Shown here piece after piece: positions 50,930 through 61,286 of a stretch of 64,000 bases of DNA. Source of the DNA: Nitzschia sp. pyKryTriq1 (Eukaryota > Bacillariophyta > Bacillariophyceae > Bacillariales > Bacillariaceae). Each line of letters starts with the position of its first letter. Position 1 is the stretch's first letter. The position numbers were made by a program, and so were the translations under genes. The DNA lies in the NCBI GenBank assembly GCA_956465555.1, contig OY101115.1:806001-870000 (forward strand). The letters run 5' to 3'. The notes below the pieces were generated by a model. The model searched no databases. It saw only the letters and a list, made by a program, of their open reading frames with translations, and had not been told where the DNA came from.

Positions 50930-51810
50930 GATGTTGAATGACTATTACTTGTGCTCGTACCAGTACTTTCGCTACCGAAGAGTACAGTAGGCTATGTACT
51001 GTGACAACTTGGAGATCAAGATCTCTGGCCGTCGCACAAAACCTGTATACTAGAGGTGTATTAGGAGCACCGGCAAACCTTTCGGAGAAACCAAGTGTAG
51101 CACAAGCACTACTCTAGTAGACCCTTTGGTGCTTGTGCTGGTATTGATTTGTCTACTACTACTAGGGGCTGGTTGGTGGTAGAAACTTTGAACTGTCACC
51201 AGATGAACATTCGAAGATAAAGCAGTTGCCATCAGTCGCTGTTGGGCGGGAGACATTTTTCTCATCAGACACCACTCCATCAACAACGCGCAACAAGCAT
51301 CGTGCTGTTGTTATTTGTGGGCCAGCCGGCCGCCATGACACAAAGACCGCGTGACGCCACCAAACGCTCTGCTCTATCTGCGCCGCGCCGCTGCAGTACA
51401 AGTACGCAAACTCTCGCTCACCGCCCGCCACGCTACCTGGTACCGTTTGCTATGTACCTCTCACGCGACATCGGAACTAATTTAGCCCAAAAGCTGGCGT
51501 CACGCGTCACAACGAAAAATCTTTCAATTTCAAAGGTCGTGTGAGTCAATCCAAGAGAAACTTGATGCCGCTCTCTTTCGGCTTATTCATTCGGTGATGC
51601 AGCCGCTGCGCCGCGACAATGACACACGACACGCGACACCCAACAAAGACAACGACAACAAGAACAAAACCTTCTGACGGGTGCTTGTTGATCGATAACA
51701 CCCCGTATGCACTGTAATGTACAGAGCCATTGACGTCGATTCACCAATTCGTTGATTCTACCACGACGCTAAGCTGCTTAGCTGGTCCAAGAAATATTAT
51801 AAAAACAACA
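50930..51810. other. Divergent spacer, phosphatase and polymerase eta
   Basis: 880 bases with a few CTACTAG and GTAC words (50955-51000, 51100-51170). No gene recognised; the last 80 bases form the polymerase leader and are open in frame only from a TTG. Confidence 0.5.
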
Positions 51811-54042
51811 ATGCTGGCATCCTCGTTCCACCATCTTACTTCTGGCACATCCTCCTCTCCGCACAATCGCATTGTGTTGTTGTTTGATTTGGATTGCTTT
51901 TATGCCCAATGCGAACGAGTTCGTCTCGGCTTGCCCGAAGATGTCAGCTTGGCTCTCTTGCAATGGAATTCGGTTTTGGCTGTGACGTATCCGGCTCGTA
52001 AATTTGGAATTAAACGAGGGGATAGCTGGGACGAGGTTGCGGAAAAGTCGCAAAATACCTGCTGGGCGATTCATTTGCCAGTGCTGGAAGTGGTGGAAAC
52101 AACGACGAGCAATAAGACGACGACAACAAAACCAAAACCAATACAAAACCCTTATGCAAAACCTCTCAAGTCCACGATAACAGAAAACAATGATGCATCG
52201 GAAGAGAGCGCAAGCACCACCACGAATCATCAGCATGAAGACGTGGCCTCTTCTGAACCGCAAGAATCGTCATCATCATCGTCTGGTGTTACTAATGTGG
52301 AAGACGCCTACAATGAAATTTATAAACTTTCCCGTGAAGAACAGTTAGAATGTCAGAAACGAGAACGAGGGGTACGAAGGCTTCACAATGAAGGAAAGGC
52401 TTGTTTGGAACGATATCGACTGGCTTCGATGCGAATATTTTCCGTAGTGCTGGAGAGCTTGATGAAGCATTTAGGGGACAAGGAAAAGTTCATTTTGGAA
52501 CGGGCTTCAATTGATGAATTTTACCTTGACATAACGACGTACTGCTACGAATTCTGCACTTTGACGGCACAGGAAATGACGCACAAGACAGTGGCTGTAG
52601 GAGAGGGAAGCATTGATAACTTATCTTTGGTGAATACTGCTGCTCATACTGCCAGTGATTTGCAAAGTTTGGCACTGCAAAGGGCTTGTCAAGTTTCTCA
52701 CTGTATTCGGCAGGATGTCTTCGAGACGCTGGGTTTTACCATGTCGGCAGGAATTTGTACTAATAAAATGATGGCAAAGCTGGCGGCAACCTATGGGAAG
52801 CCGAAAGGGCAAGCAGTCTTGCACCCTCGAAACTTTCAACCCCTTCTGGAGACTACCAAGGTCCGCAAAGTCCGGCACTTTGGTGGTAAGCTCGGCAAAC
52901 AGGTTTTGAAAGTCTTGCAAGAGCAATCGATCAATCCAGCCTCCTTTGACGGTGATTCGGCTACCATGACTGACCTACAACAGATTCCACTTCCAATGTT
53001 ACAACAACATTTTTCGGAGGAGACTGCCAACTTTGTCTTTGAAGCCTGCAGGGGAGTCGATGGAGAGGCCGTCAAGGAAACAACTGGTGCTTTAATCAAG
53101 TCGATTACAGCATTCAAATCGTTTCCTGCAACGTCCCTTTTGCGAGACATCCAAAATTGGGTTACACTGATGGCGAATGAAATTGTTACTCGAGTCAGCA
53201 AAGATTCTGTGCGCAACCATCGATATCCCAAGACTTGCACTCTCAACTACACTTACTATGCAACCGACTCGGGCAAACGTCCCACCGGTGTCACATCCAC
53301 CCGAAGCTTTCGAAACTCCAAATCGATTCGTCTGAACTTCCCACACGAAAAGAACTCCCAGAAGGTTCAACATCTGGTTCAACAATCTCTGCAAAAGCTC
53401 TGTCCAATTTTGAAACAACACGCTCTGCGGGGAGTGGGACTGTCGGCCAGCAATTTCGAGATTCGTGGATGTCCACCAGAAGGCGTGAAAGGAATCACAA
53501 CATTCTTTGCCAAAAAGGAAGAAGAAGACATACTGAACGGCAGCTCTACCACGAATGGACAGGTTGAACCAACCACGAGCAATACATCCAAAAATTTTAC
53601 AAACAGAAAGCGGAAACAAGATATCGAGCAGTTCTTTTGTTCTCAATCGCAAAACGATCTGGTGAGAGACGGCGTGACAATCGATGACAAGTCGGTACCC
53701 GGGCCCTCACAAGAACAATTCCCAACAACACAGACGAACCAGATCACATCAAGCCACTGCAATGATCGGATACCGTCGAAGTCTGGATTTCAGCGATCCT
53801 ACCCAACACTTGCCACTCCACCAGCGTCACCTTACAATACGTCGTCCCAACAAAATCAAACGGACGAAGACCAAGAATTGGCGAAGAGACTTCAGGCTTC
53901 CTTCGATCGTGAAAACTACGTCCTTTCGGCTGCGAACCGATTTCGACCCGGTAGTGGTGCTTCGAGTAATATTTGTAGCAAAATCCAAAAGCCTGTCAAC
54001 AAGAAGGTGCGAAGAATCGACACCTTCTTTGGCAAGAAATAG
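51811..54042 (+). CDS. POLH: DNA polymerase eta (Y family)
   Basis: 743 aa, ATG at 51811 (MLASS). Catalytic Asp in FDLDCFYAQCE (about residue 26) and the ASIDEFYLDIT motif (Asp-Glu about 235) are the metal ligands of Y-family polymerases; ARKFGIKRG is the finger motif. A 100-residue Thr/Ser/Glu-rich insert splits the palm. The little finger ends about 560. The C-terminal region has three PCNA-binding-like motifs (GITTFFAKK, DIEQFFCSQ, RIDTFFGKK, the last at the very end) and an UIM-like helix (DEDQELAKRLQASF). It bypasses UV lesions such as cyclobutane dimers. The usual UBZ finger is not visible; the UIM-like helix may replace it. Confidence 0.9.
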   Translation: MLASSFHHLTSGTSSSPHNRIVLLFDLDCFYAQCERVRLGLPEDVSLALLQWNSVLAVTYPARKFGIKRGDSWDEVAEKSQNTCWAIHLPVLEVVETTTSNKTTTTKPKPIQNPYAKPLKSTITENNDASEESASTTTNHQHEDVASSEPQESSSSSSGVTNVEDAYNEIYKLSREEQLECQKRERGVRRLHNEGKACLERYRLASMRIFSVVLESLMKHLGDKEKFILERASIDEFYLDITTYCYEFCTLTAQEMTHKTVAVGEGSIDNLSLVNTAAHTASDLQSLALQRACQVSHCIRQDVFETLGFTMSAGICTNKMMAKLAATYGKPKGQAVLHPRNFQPLLETTKVRKVRHFGGKLGKQVLKVLQEQSINPASFDGDSATMTDLQQIPLPMLQQHFSEETANFVFEACRGVDGEAVKETTGALIKSITAFKSFPATSLLRDIQNWVTLMANEIVTRVSKDSVRNHRYPKTCTLNYTYYATDSGKRPTGVTSTRSFRNSKSIRLNFPHEKNSQKVQHLVQQSLQKLCPILKQHALRGVGLSASNFEIRGCPPEGVKGITTFFAKKEEEDILNGSSTTNGQVEPTTSNTSKNFTNRKRKQDIEQFFCSQSQNDLVRDGVTIDDKSVPGPSQEQFPTTQTNQITSSHCNDRIPSKSGFQRSYPTLATPPASPYNTSSQQNQTDEDQELAKRLQASFDRENYVLSAANRFRPGSGASSNICSKIQKPVNKKVRRIDTFFGKK

Positions 54043-55315
54043 GAGGATGAGGAAGACTTTTTACCAAGACTCCGTGAACAAGAGCGGTGACTGCTGCTCC
54101 TTCCATTGGTGCACTACGGCGATATGGAACTCCTACTTCTTACTTCTCCTCTTCTATTACGTAGATAGATTTGGACGATGATCTGTATTTAGATTGATGC
54201 CAAGTCTTCGCTCAACTCCGATATACTTTATACGTAGTCTAATGGTACATGCTTCTGTCATCTCTAGCTAGCTAGAGCATCTAGTCTCTCTACAGTCAGT
54301 ACTCTATCTATAGAGAGAGAGACAGAGATTGTCTACCGGTACTATCGATACTATTTAGTGCTGCTTTACGATACTAGTACTACGTACTGTAGTCTCCCTC
54401 TCTCTCTACCGGTAGAGAGCTACACGTACTTGTACCTGGTCCCATACTGGTACGCTGTACTCTATGTACCGGTACTGGGGAGGAGGTACTCGTACTCTCT
54501 GCCATACCGGTACATGCATACGCTCTCTACTCTACGATACTCTACTCTCTCCACTCTAGCTAGAGCTAGTAGAGTAGCTAGTCGAGAGTATGATAGAGAG
54601 GTACCGGGGTACCGGTATGATAGACAGGTAGGTCCCTACAGGTACCAGTACTTCAGGGATGAGAGGGGGGAGGGGACAGGAGAAGTGGTCGTACTGTAGT
54701 CAGTAGTCACACAGTACAAGTAGCAGAGTCAGGGGCTACGGGTATAAAACTACTAGGTACCGGTAGAGAGAGCCCCTGGTCGGTTACCTGGTACCAGTAT
54801 CGGTATGTACAGGTACAGCGTACCAGGTACCCCGGTACTGTACTGTGTCCCAAACCAGTACGGTAACTGTACCAGGTACCATAGTCATCGTCGACGACAC
54901 ACGCATGCACGCACGCACGCACGCACGCACACGAAAAGATGGCGAATTTTGTTGCCTCCACGTGGCCGATTATTATACGTCTTGTCAAACATTCGCCAAT
55001 TCTGCTGTCTGTTTGTCTGTTTGAATAGCTCCTTGCGGTTCTGATGCACGCACAGCCATCAAACTTGCTCAGGCCCACTCTGAAAGTCAAAAGTTCACGT
55101 TCGATGATGTCGTAGCGTGATGGGATTTCTCGGAACACGAACGCAAGAACGCACAAGAAGCAAGAAGATGAGTGGTAGAAGCAAGTGACGCATGACCCGA
55201 GAAAACATTGGTCGGAATCTAACATCACCTCATTCCATTCAAACCTCAGAGTTTATTGACCTGTGCAGCATTGAATGTTTGAAATCCCCCACAACCAAAC
55301 TTATTTCGATTCAAG
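54043..55315. other. Intergenic spacer with dense GTAC and CTAG palindromes
   Basis: 1.27 kb with no gene. 54260-54880 is a near-continuous mosaic of GTACCGGTAC, GGTACC, CTAGCTAG and GAGAG words. A (GCAC)n microsatellite lies at about 54907-54930. 55060-55315 is normal sequence and should hold the OvoA promoter and leader. Confidence 0.6.
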
Positions 55316-58304
55316 ATGATGCTATCAGCTCAAGCCGCCCGCATGGGTTGTGTTAATACAACTTTACGGCAGATAGGGAAATCTCGTCACAAGTTCTCGG
55401 CCGCAAAAATGGGTCGTCGCGAGGTTGTGTTCCGTTATGGTACAAGTATTCGTACGAATACTCAGAGGAACATCACCCTGCACACCCGTGCGGCTCTCGC
55501 CTCTGATGTTCGTCGTTGGAAGTCAACTATGGCTGCTTACGGAGACTCGGATGACGAGGAAACTTTCCACAAGTCTCATGGGCATGCGGAAGCTGCAAAG
55601 GTGCGCTCGGCATTTTCCCACGAGGAAACTTGGATGGTCAATCTCGGTCGCGATGATAACAACGAGTGGCTTCTCGGTCCTCGTGATCCCGATGAATGGT
55701 TCACTGGACTAAAGCCTACCTTGTGTCCTGGCACGGACACCAAGGGTGTTATCAGGTCGCTCCCCCTACCCAAGTTGGATGCGGTGACCCGAGAGGCTGC
55801 CAAGGATTATTTTGATAATTCTTGGACTCTATACGAAACGTTATTTGCTGGACTGAACGGGGAGGAATATTTTTATCGGTACGTGGGGATGTCGCTGATG
55901 ATCTTGATATTATTTGTTTGTTGTCGGAAGGAATTATTCTAATGTCTGATTCATTCAGTCCTCCTGTTCATGGACTTCGCCACCCTCAAATCTTCTATTA
56001 TGGGCACACGGCATGCCTTTACATAAACAAGTTACGCGTGAGTGGTGTCCTTAAAAAGCCGGTCCATGCATACTTTGAAAGTATCTTTGAAGTTGGAGTC
56101 GATGAGATGTTGTGGGATGATATGCATAAAAACGATATGGTGTGGCCTACGGTCAGGGAAGTTCATGAGTACCGTAAGCAAGTGTACGAAGTGGTTGTGG
56201 ACGCCATTATGAATCACCCCAGTTTGGACGACTCGAATGGCCCTGTCAAGGTGGACCAGTCTCACCCCATGTGGGCTCTGTTCATGGGATACGAACATGA
56301 GCGAATTCATCTCGAAACTAGTTCCGTTCTCTTCCGCGAAGCTCCTTACCATCTCGTTCAGACGCCCGAAAATTGGCCTCCCCTTCACCCCTCTGCGCAT
56401 AAGAAGAACAGCCCTTCTTCCAACCCTATTGAAGGTATTCACTACCCTTCCAATCGTATGATCCCAGTTAAGAGTGACACTGTCGACCTTGGAAAGCCCG
56501 CTGATTTTCCTTCGTTTGGTTGGGACAATGAGTATGGAGAAAGAAATGTCGACGTTCCAGACTTCCATGCCAGCGAACACATGATCACCAACGGTGAGTT
56601 TTACCAGTTCGTCAAAGAGGGGGGATATCGTTCAAAGGAATACTGGTGCAAGGATGGTTGGGCCTGGCGAAGCCATCGTAATATCAAATGGCCCTTCTTT
56701 TGGGAAGCTGATGGGCCAGCTGGTTCGCACGAGTACAAGCTTCGCACCATTTTTAAGGTCATCACTATGGCATGGGAATGGCCTGTGGATGTCACCTACT
56801 ACGAGGCCAAAGCATTCTGTCGATGGAAGGTAAGCAACTCATGCATTTTACTGTCGACATTGAAAAGACATGTTCGACTCACAACGATGCACTTTTACCC
56901 AATTCTTTACTACTGTAGACCGAACGAGATGGATCTCCGACCAGCAAGCCATATCGTCTTCTCACAGAGGCAGAACATCATACTATCCGCCACAAAGATC
57001 ACAACCTAGCTGCAGTTCGTAAGGATGTCTCGGCAGACAAGGTAATGGTTACTTCTGGGGAAGATTTCCCGGTTGGGAGCAGCGGAGCCAACTTGAATCT
57101 CGCATTCTCTTCACAAAGTCCTGTTGATCAATTCGAGCCATCTCAGACTGGTCATCGCGACACAACGGGCAATGCTTGGGAATGGACCGAGGATCATTTC
57201 AACCCATTGAAGGGCTTTGAGGTCCATCATGTCTACGATGACTTCTCCTCTCCGTGTTTTGATGGTAAACATTCGATGATTGTCGGAGGATCTTTCGTCA
57301 GTACTGGAGATGAAGCATCGGTATTTGCTCGCTTCCATTTCCGCCCTCATTTCCTCCAACATTCCGGTTTCCGTTTGGTTGCCTCGGACGACGATGCTCC
57401 TGCAACTCATTTGTATGCTGGTAACTTTGAAGGACAAGTGGCAGCGCGCGACGCTGCGAAAGCGGAGGGGGCGATTTTGACGGCCAACGAGCCAGAAAAT
57501 GTGTACGAGACTGACGATAGCCTACATATGTACCTCGGATTGCATTACCCCACCTCGGGTTCGGCCGAGGGTGTAGACCCCATCCTCGCTCATGCCAACA
57601 CACCCAGCCATGGCACGAGATTTCCTCAGCGTGTTGCCAAGCTTCTGATGTCTCTCAATCCAGAGACCACCAACAATCATGCGTTGGATATGGGTTGTGC
57701 CGTGGGTGGAGCTTCCTTTGAATTGGCCAAGACCTTCGATCATGTAGATGCGTTTGACTTTAGCGAGAACTTTGTTGACACCGCGAAGAAAATGCAGGCT
57801 CAAGAAGATATTCGTTTCCGTATCCCAGTGGAGGCTGAACTGTATGAGGAGGTGCGTGCCGTCCACGAGGACGGAGTCACGCCCCAAGCTTTATCCAAGG
57901 TCAACTTTTTCACTGGGGATGCATGCGACATCAAGACCATGGCGGAACGCGGCCAGATTGGAAGTTACGATGGTATCATCATGTCAAACCTGTTGTGTCG
58001 GCTTCCCGATCCCATGGCCTGCTTGAACGGACTCAACGGTATTGTAAACAAGGGTGGTGTCGTCGTCATGGTCACTCCCTTTAGCTGGTTGACTGAGTTC
58101 ACTCCACGAAGCAAGTGGCTTGGTGGATTTTACGATCCCGTCTCCAAGGAGGCTATTCGTTCCAAGGACGTCTTGAAGGAAGTGATGGAGGATCGTGGGT
58201 TCGAAAAGATTCACGAAGAGGAAGTTCCTTTGGTCATTCGCGAACACCAGCGAAAGTATCAGTACATCGTCAGCGAGGCCACCGGCTGGCGTAAGGTTGA
58301 ATAA
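55316..58304 (+). CDS. OVOA: OvoA: 5-histidylcysteine sulfoxide synthase and methyltransferase
   Basis: Exons 55316-55878, 55959-56829 and 56919-58304 (introns 80 and 89 bases) join to 939 aa. Residues 1-75 are basic with Ser/Thr (RRWKSTMAA), like a mitochondrial presequence. A DinB-like domain carries the iron ligands in YYGHTACL (H203) and HERIHLE (H301, H305), the OvoA HxxxHxE pattern. An FGE-sulfatase domain follows, and the C-terminus is a class I SAM methyltransferase (LDMGCAVGGASFELA). The enzyme joins Cys to His C5 with O2 and iron to give the sulfoxide, then methylates the imidazole on the way to ovothiol. A separate C-S lyase (OvoB) is needed and is not in the window. Confidence 0.93.
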
Positions 58305-59102
58305 GCCGCTGGTACGAGTACGCACAGTTTCAGGTACGGTAATATTATAGTAGATGTCTCATTTCATACATGCATGCTCGCTATTCATCTCAATAAAATA
58401 CTGTAGTGCACCATTTTAAAAAAAATCTAGAACACAATCTACAGTAGAAACGGCGCGCGCTGGCTCAAAACCTTATCTCAATCAAAAGTGATGCGAATAG
58501 AGAATAGTCTACCGGTACTGTACCAGCCACTAACTACAGTACTGTACTGTACTCGTACCAAAATTTTACGTCCCAAATCGGATGCTGGGCCCGTCTTCTA
58601 CGACACGTTCTTATTATTATTGTTATCACGTGAAAGCACGCGTAAAATGATTACCTGTTGGTATCATGAATAGTCACGTGAAAAGCACGCGTAAATCATA
58701 GCTGCTAAATGCTGCTTCTGCTTTCTGCTTTGTCGCGGCCTCTTCGCTACGCTATTCTACTCTTTTCTACCAGCACTCTACGCTCTACGCTCTACTACTA
58801 CTCGCACCGGTAGAGAGAGAAATAGAATACTCCCTACTACTACTCTCTCTACTCTACTCTCTACTACTAGAGTAGTAGATCTCTACCGAGAAGGAGCTGT
58901 CTACTCTACTAGTAGAGACTAGAACTACGTTGAGTAGTAACATCTCGAATTGTGTCGCCTCGTCGACATCCTTGTCTACTAGACCCGTTGGTACTACAAC
59001 CACCGACCACCGACCGCAACAACACAACAACTATCGCAACAATAAAACTTGAGACTTTCATAACGACAAAAAGAGCGAAAGTGCAAGGGGTAATGAATCA
59101 TC
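58305..59102. other. Spacer between OvoA and its methyltransferase copy
   Basis: 798 bases. Contains a 26-bp direct repeat with CACGTG (listed separately), a GTAC cluster at 58508-58560, and CTACTAG/GAGA tracts at 58790-58925. No gene seen. Confidence 0.55.
58626..58699. promoter_or_regulatory. Repeated G-box element (CACGTG plus ACGCGT)
   Basis: TCACGTGAAAGCACGCGTAA at 58626-58645 is repeated at 58674-58694 with one inserted A, so CACGTG occurs at 58627-58632 and 58675-58680, 48 bases apart. CACGTG is a bHLH/bZIP-type binding core. Two copies in phase by about 4.6 turns upstream of the methyltransferase start suggest a regulatory module (inference). Confidence 0.45.
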
Positions 59103-59981
59103 ATGAGCAGCCAACAAGCAGTGCAAGAGAGCAAAGTGCATTCTTCCGTCAAGAAGGAGGAGGAAAACAATGTCTACGAAAATGATGCCAATCGAAACAT
59201 GTACTTGAATCTCCACTATCCGAGCTCGGGCCAAACCGAAAAAGTCGATCCCATTTTGCCCCATCCACACATGCCGACCCATGGACTTCGTTTTCCCCAA
59301 CGCGTTGCTGAACTGTTGATAAGACTCGAACCAAAAGGATGGAAATCCGCCTTGGATATTGGATGTGCTGTAGGGGGCTCTTCGTTTGCTCTGGCCCAGG
59401 CATTTAAACATGTCGACGCCTTTGACTACAGTCATTCTTTTATCGATCTGGCTAATCGAATGAAAGCTCACGAGAAGTTGTCTTTTCAAATACCCATCGA
59501 AGCAGACATCCACGAATCTGTAGTGGCCGTGCACGAGCCAGGTATCACGGAAGATATTACTTCCCGAGTCGATTTCTTTGTCGGCGATGCCTGTCAACTT
59601 TTCAAGATGAAAAACGAAAAGTTGATAAAAGAAGGATACGATGGTGTCTTGCTATCAAATTTACTATGTCGACTTCCCGATCCTCAGGCGTGTCTGGCAG
59701 CTCTCGCAGGAATCGTTAATCCCGGGGGAGTGGTAGTTATGGTAACTCCATTCAGTTGGTTGGAGCAATTCACCCCGCGTCAGAATTGGCTAGGCGGGTA
59801 TTACGAATCCAACACCAAAGTACCGATTAAATCGAAAGACGAGCTCCAACGGATCATGGAAGCTGCCGGATTTGAGTTGATCCACGAGGAACAAGTTCCG
59901 CTCGTCATCCGGGAACACCAACGCAAATTTCAGTATATTATCAGTGAAGCTACGGGATGGAGAAAACTCACTGAAGGATAA
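59103..59981 (+). CDS. Stand-alone OvoA-type methyltransferase (domain duplicate)
   Basis: 292 aa, intronless, ATG at 59103. The whole protein from about residue 25 aligns with the C-terminal methyltransferase domain of the OvoA just upstream: YLNLHYPSSG, LDIGCAVGGSSFALA, FSWLEQFTPR, PLVIREHQRKFQYIISEATGWRK are shared almost residue for residue, and the SAM-binding Gly motif and following acid are intact. No DinB or sulfoxide-synthase part is present. It may methylate the sulfoxide or 5-thiohistidine independently, or act on another imidazole (inference). It starts about 800 bases after the OvoA stop on the same strand. Short N-terminal Ser/Gln/Lys-rich leader without clear targeting signal. 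Confidence 0.9.
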   Translation: MSSQQAVQESKVHSSVKKEEENNVYENDANRNMYLNLHYPSSGQTEKVDPILPHPHMPTHGLRFPQRVAELLIRLEPKGWKSALDIGCAVGGSSFALAQAFKHVDAFDYSHSFIDLANRMKAHEKLSFQIPIEADIHESVVAVHEPGITEDITSRVDFFVGDACQLFKMKNEKLIKEGYDGVLLSNLLCRLPDPQACLAALAGIVNPGGVVVMVTPFSWLEQFTPRQNWLGGYYESNTKVPIKSKDELQRIMEAAGFELIHEEQVPLVIREHQRKFQYIISEATGWRKLTEG

Positions 59982-59999
59982 GGTCAAGGTCGTATTTCT

Positions 60000-60926
60000 T
60001 CAGCCGCATAGCACCTGCACATATCCTGTTGTTCCAAACACTTCTCGATTTTCCACGTCCAAGCGATCCGCCAATTCCCACCCGTAAAATGGATCGAGGG
60101 CTCGATCCGTGGTGATCGCGACACAACCTCTCGAACACGCTTTGCTCAATAGATCGCTCCACTCAGGATCCAAAATTAAAGCGCCTAATTCAGGTGAAAA
60201 TTTTTTGGCTGGAAATGCTGTAGAATAGGCAAATACAATGTCCGCGTTGTGAAGAAGACTCAAATGTTTCTCTGCCGGTCCCAAATTCACAGATAGTGTA
60301 TTCGAAGGTCCATCCGAGGATGACTCCGTGGACAATATTCTTGCGTGGGCGCCCTCGTTCATATAGCCCAATGCTTTTTCATGAAGTAGATCCGCAATCT
60401 CTATGCCTTGGATATCCCATGATTGGCCGCCGCCATCAGACCCTCGTGTCATTGCCGAATAGATGACAAGGCGTCCACATCCAGATCCAAGATCAACCAT
60501 TGAGATTCTTTCTGCATCCTTTTTACGCTGTGGTAAATACTGTAAACCTAGATCGATCAACTCGTCCATACTCGTCAATGGAAATTCGGCGTAAGTCATG
60601 CTCAAACGGGGATCTGTGGGTTGGAGTGGACCGGAGTTTTCACCACCCAAACCTTGTGCATCACGACCCCAGCCTATGCGTTCACCGTAGTCCTCCTTGG
60701 GCATTAACACTTCGTCAATGATCGACTGTGCCTCTTCTCGGGAGTATGTTCTAGGAACAAATGCTGTCACAACGCTCTGGTCGGGAGATATTAGATAGAG
60801 GGTTGGAAGGCTCGGGCTTCGCGGAATAGAATTTCGCAGCATAAAGCTCTCCACCACCACCATGTTTCGTCGCAAAACGACCAGCAGTTGAAGGAATATT
60901 ATTCGGGGAATGGAGATTTCCATCAT
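60000..60926 (-). CDS. Class I methyltransferase-like protein with signal peptide
   Basis: 308 aa, ATG at 60926 (the upstream frame starts only at TTG). The first 30 residues are hydrophobic (RIIFLQLLVVLRR...VVVESF) and resemble a signal peptide followed by a Phe-type plastid motif. Then come MTYAEFPLTSMDELI and SMVDLGSGCGRLVIYSA, the SAM-binding motif I, followed by an acid in GIEIADLLHEKA. This looks like the small group of DOT1-like or plant plastid methyltransferases but the substrate is not readable. It converges with the OvoA duplicate (18 bases between stops), so the two transcripts overlap. It is not similar to the OvoA domain in its C-terminal half. Confidence 0.8.
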   Translation of the reverse strand: MMEISIPRIIFLQLLVVLRRNMVVVESFMLRNSIPRSPSLPTLYLISPDQSVVTAFVPRTYSREEAQSIIDEVLMPKEDYGERIGWGRDAQGLGGENSGPLQPTDPRLSMTYAEFPLTSMDELIDLGLQYLPQRKKDAERISMVDLGSGCGRLVIYSAMTRGSDGGGQSWDIQGIEIADLLHEKALGYMNEGAHARILSTESSSDGPSNTLSVNLGPAEKHLSLLHNADIVFAYSTAFPAKKFSPELGALILDPEWSDLLSKACSRGCVAITTDRALDPFYGWELADRLDVENREVFGTTGYVQVLCG

Positions 60927-61286
60927 CGATGAAGCTACGAATTCGGTGTATTTTGCAGTCGAGGGGGAAAGTATTATCGTTGTGAGTTTGAGAATGGGAT
61001 GTGCTCGATGTTGGACAATGGGGTTCAATGTTCAATTCGTTTGGCTGTATGTTGGCATCAAAATTAGGATTTTTTGTGATGGATGTCAGTGTCTGGCCGA
61101 AGTCCGTTTTCATTTTTGAGATTTGAGACGCGTTGTGACTTTTTGTCACACACACCTACCGCCACCTGCTTCCATCACCTTTCTTTCGAGACCCAGCGCA
61201 GAGCATCATCATCATCATCATCCATTCTGGTCCATCATCTTCCACATCTGATAATAGTACAAACCACTAAAACAGAAAGAAGTGCG
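60927..61286. promoter_or_regulatory. Divergent promoter region
   Basis: 360 bases between the methyltransferase and the GNAT-like gene. A short (CAT)n run lies at about 61206-61223. No specific site supported. Confidence 0.4.
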
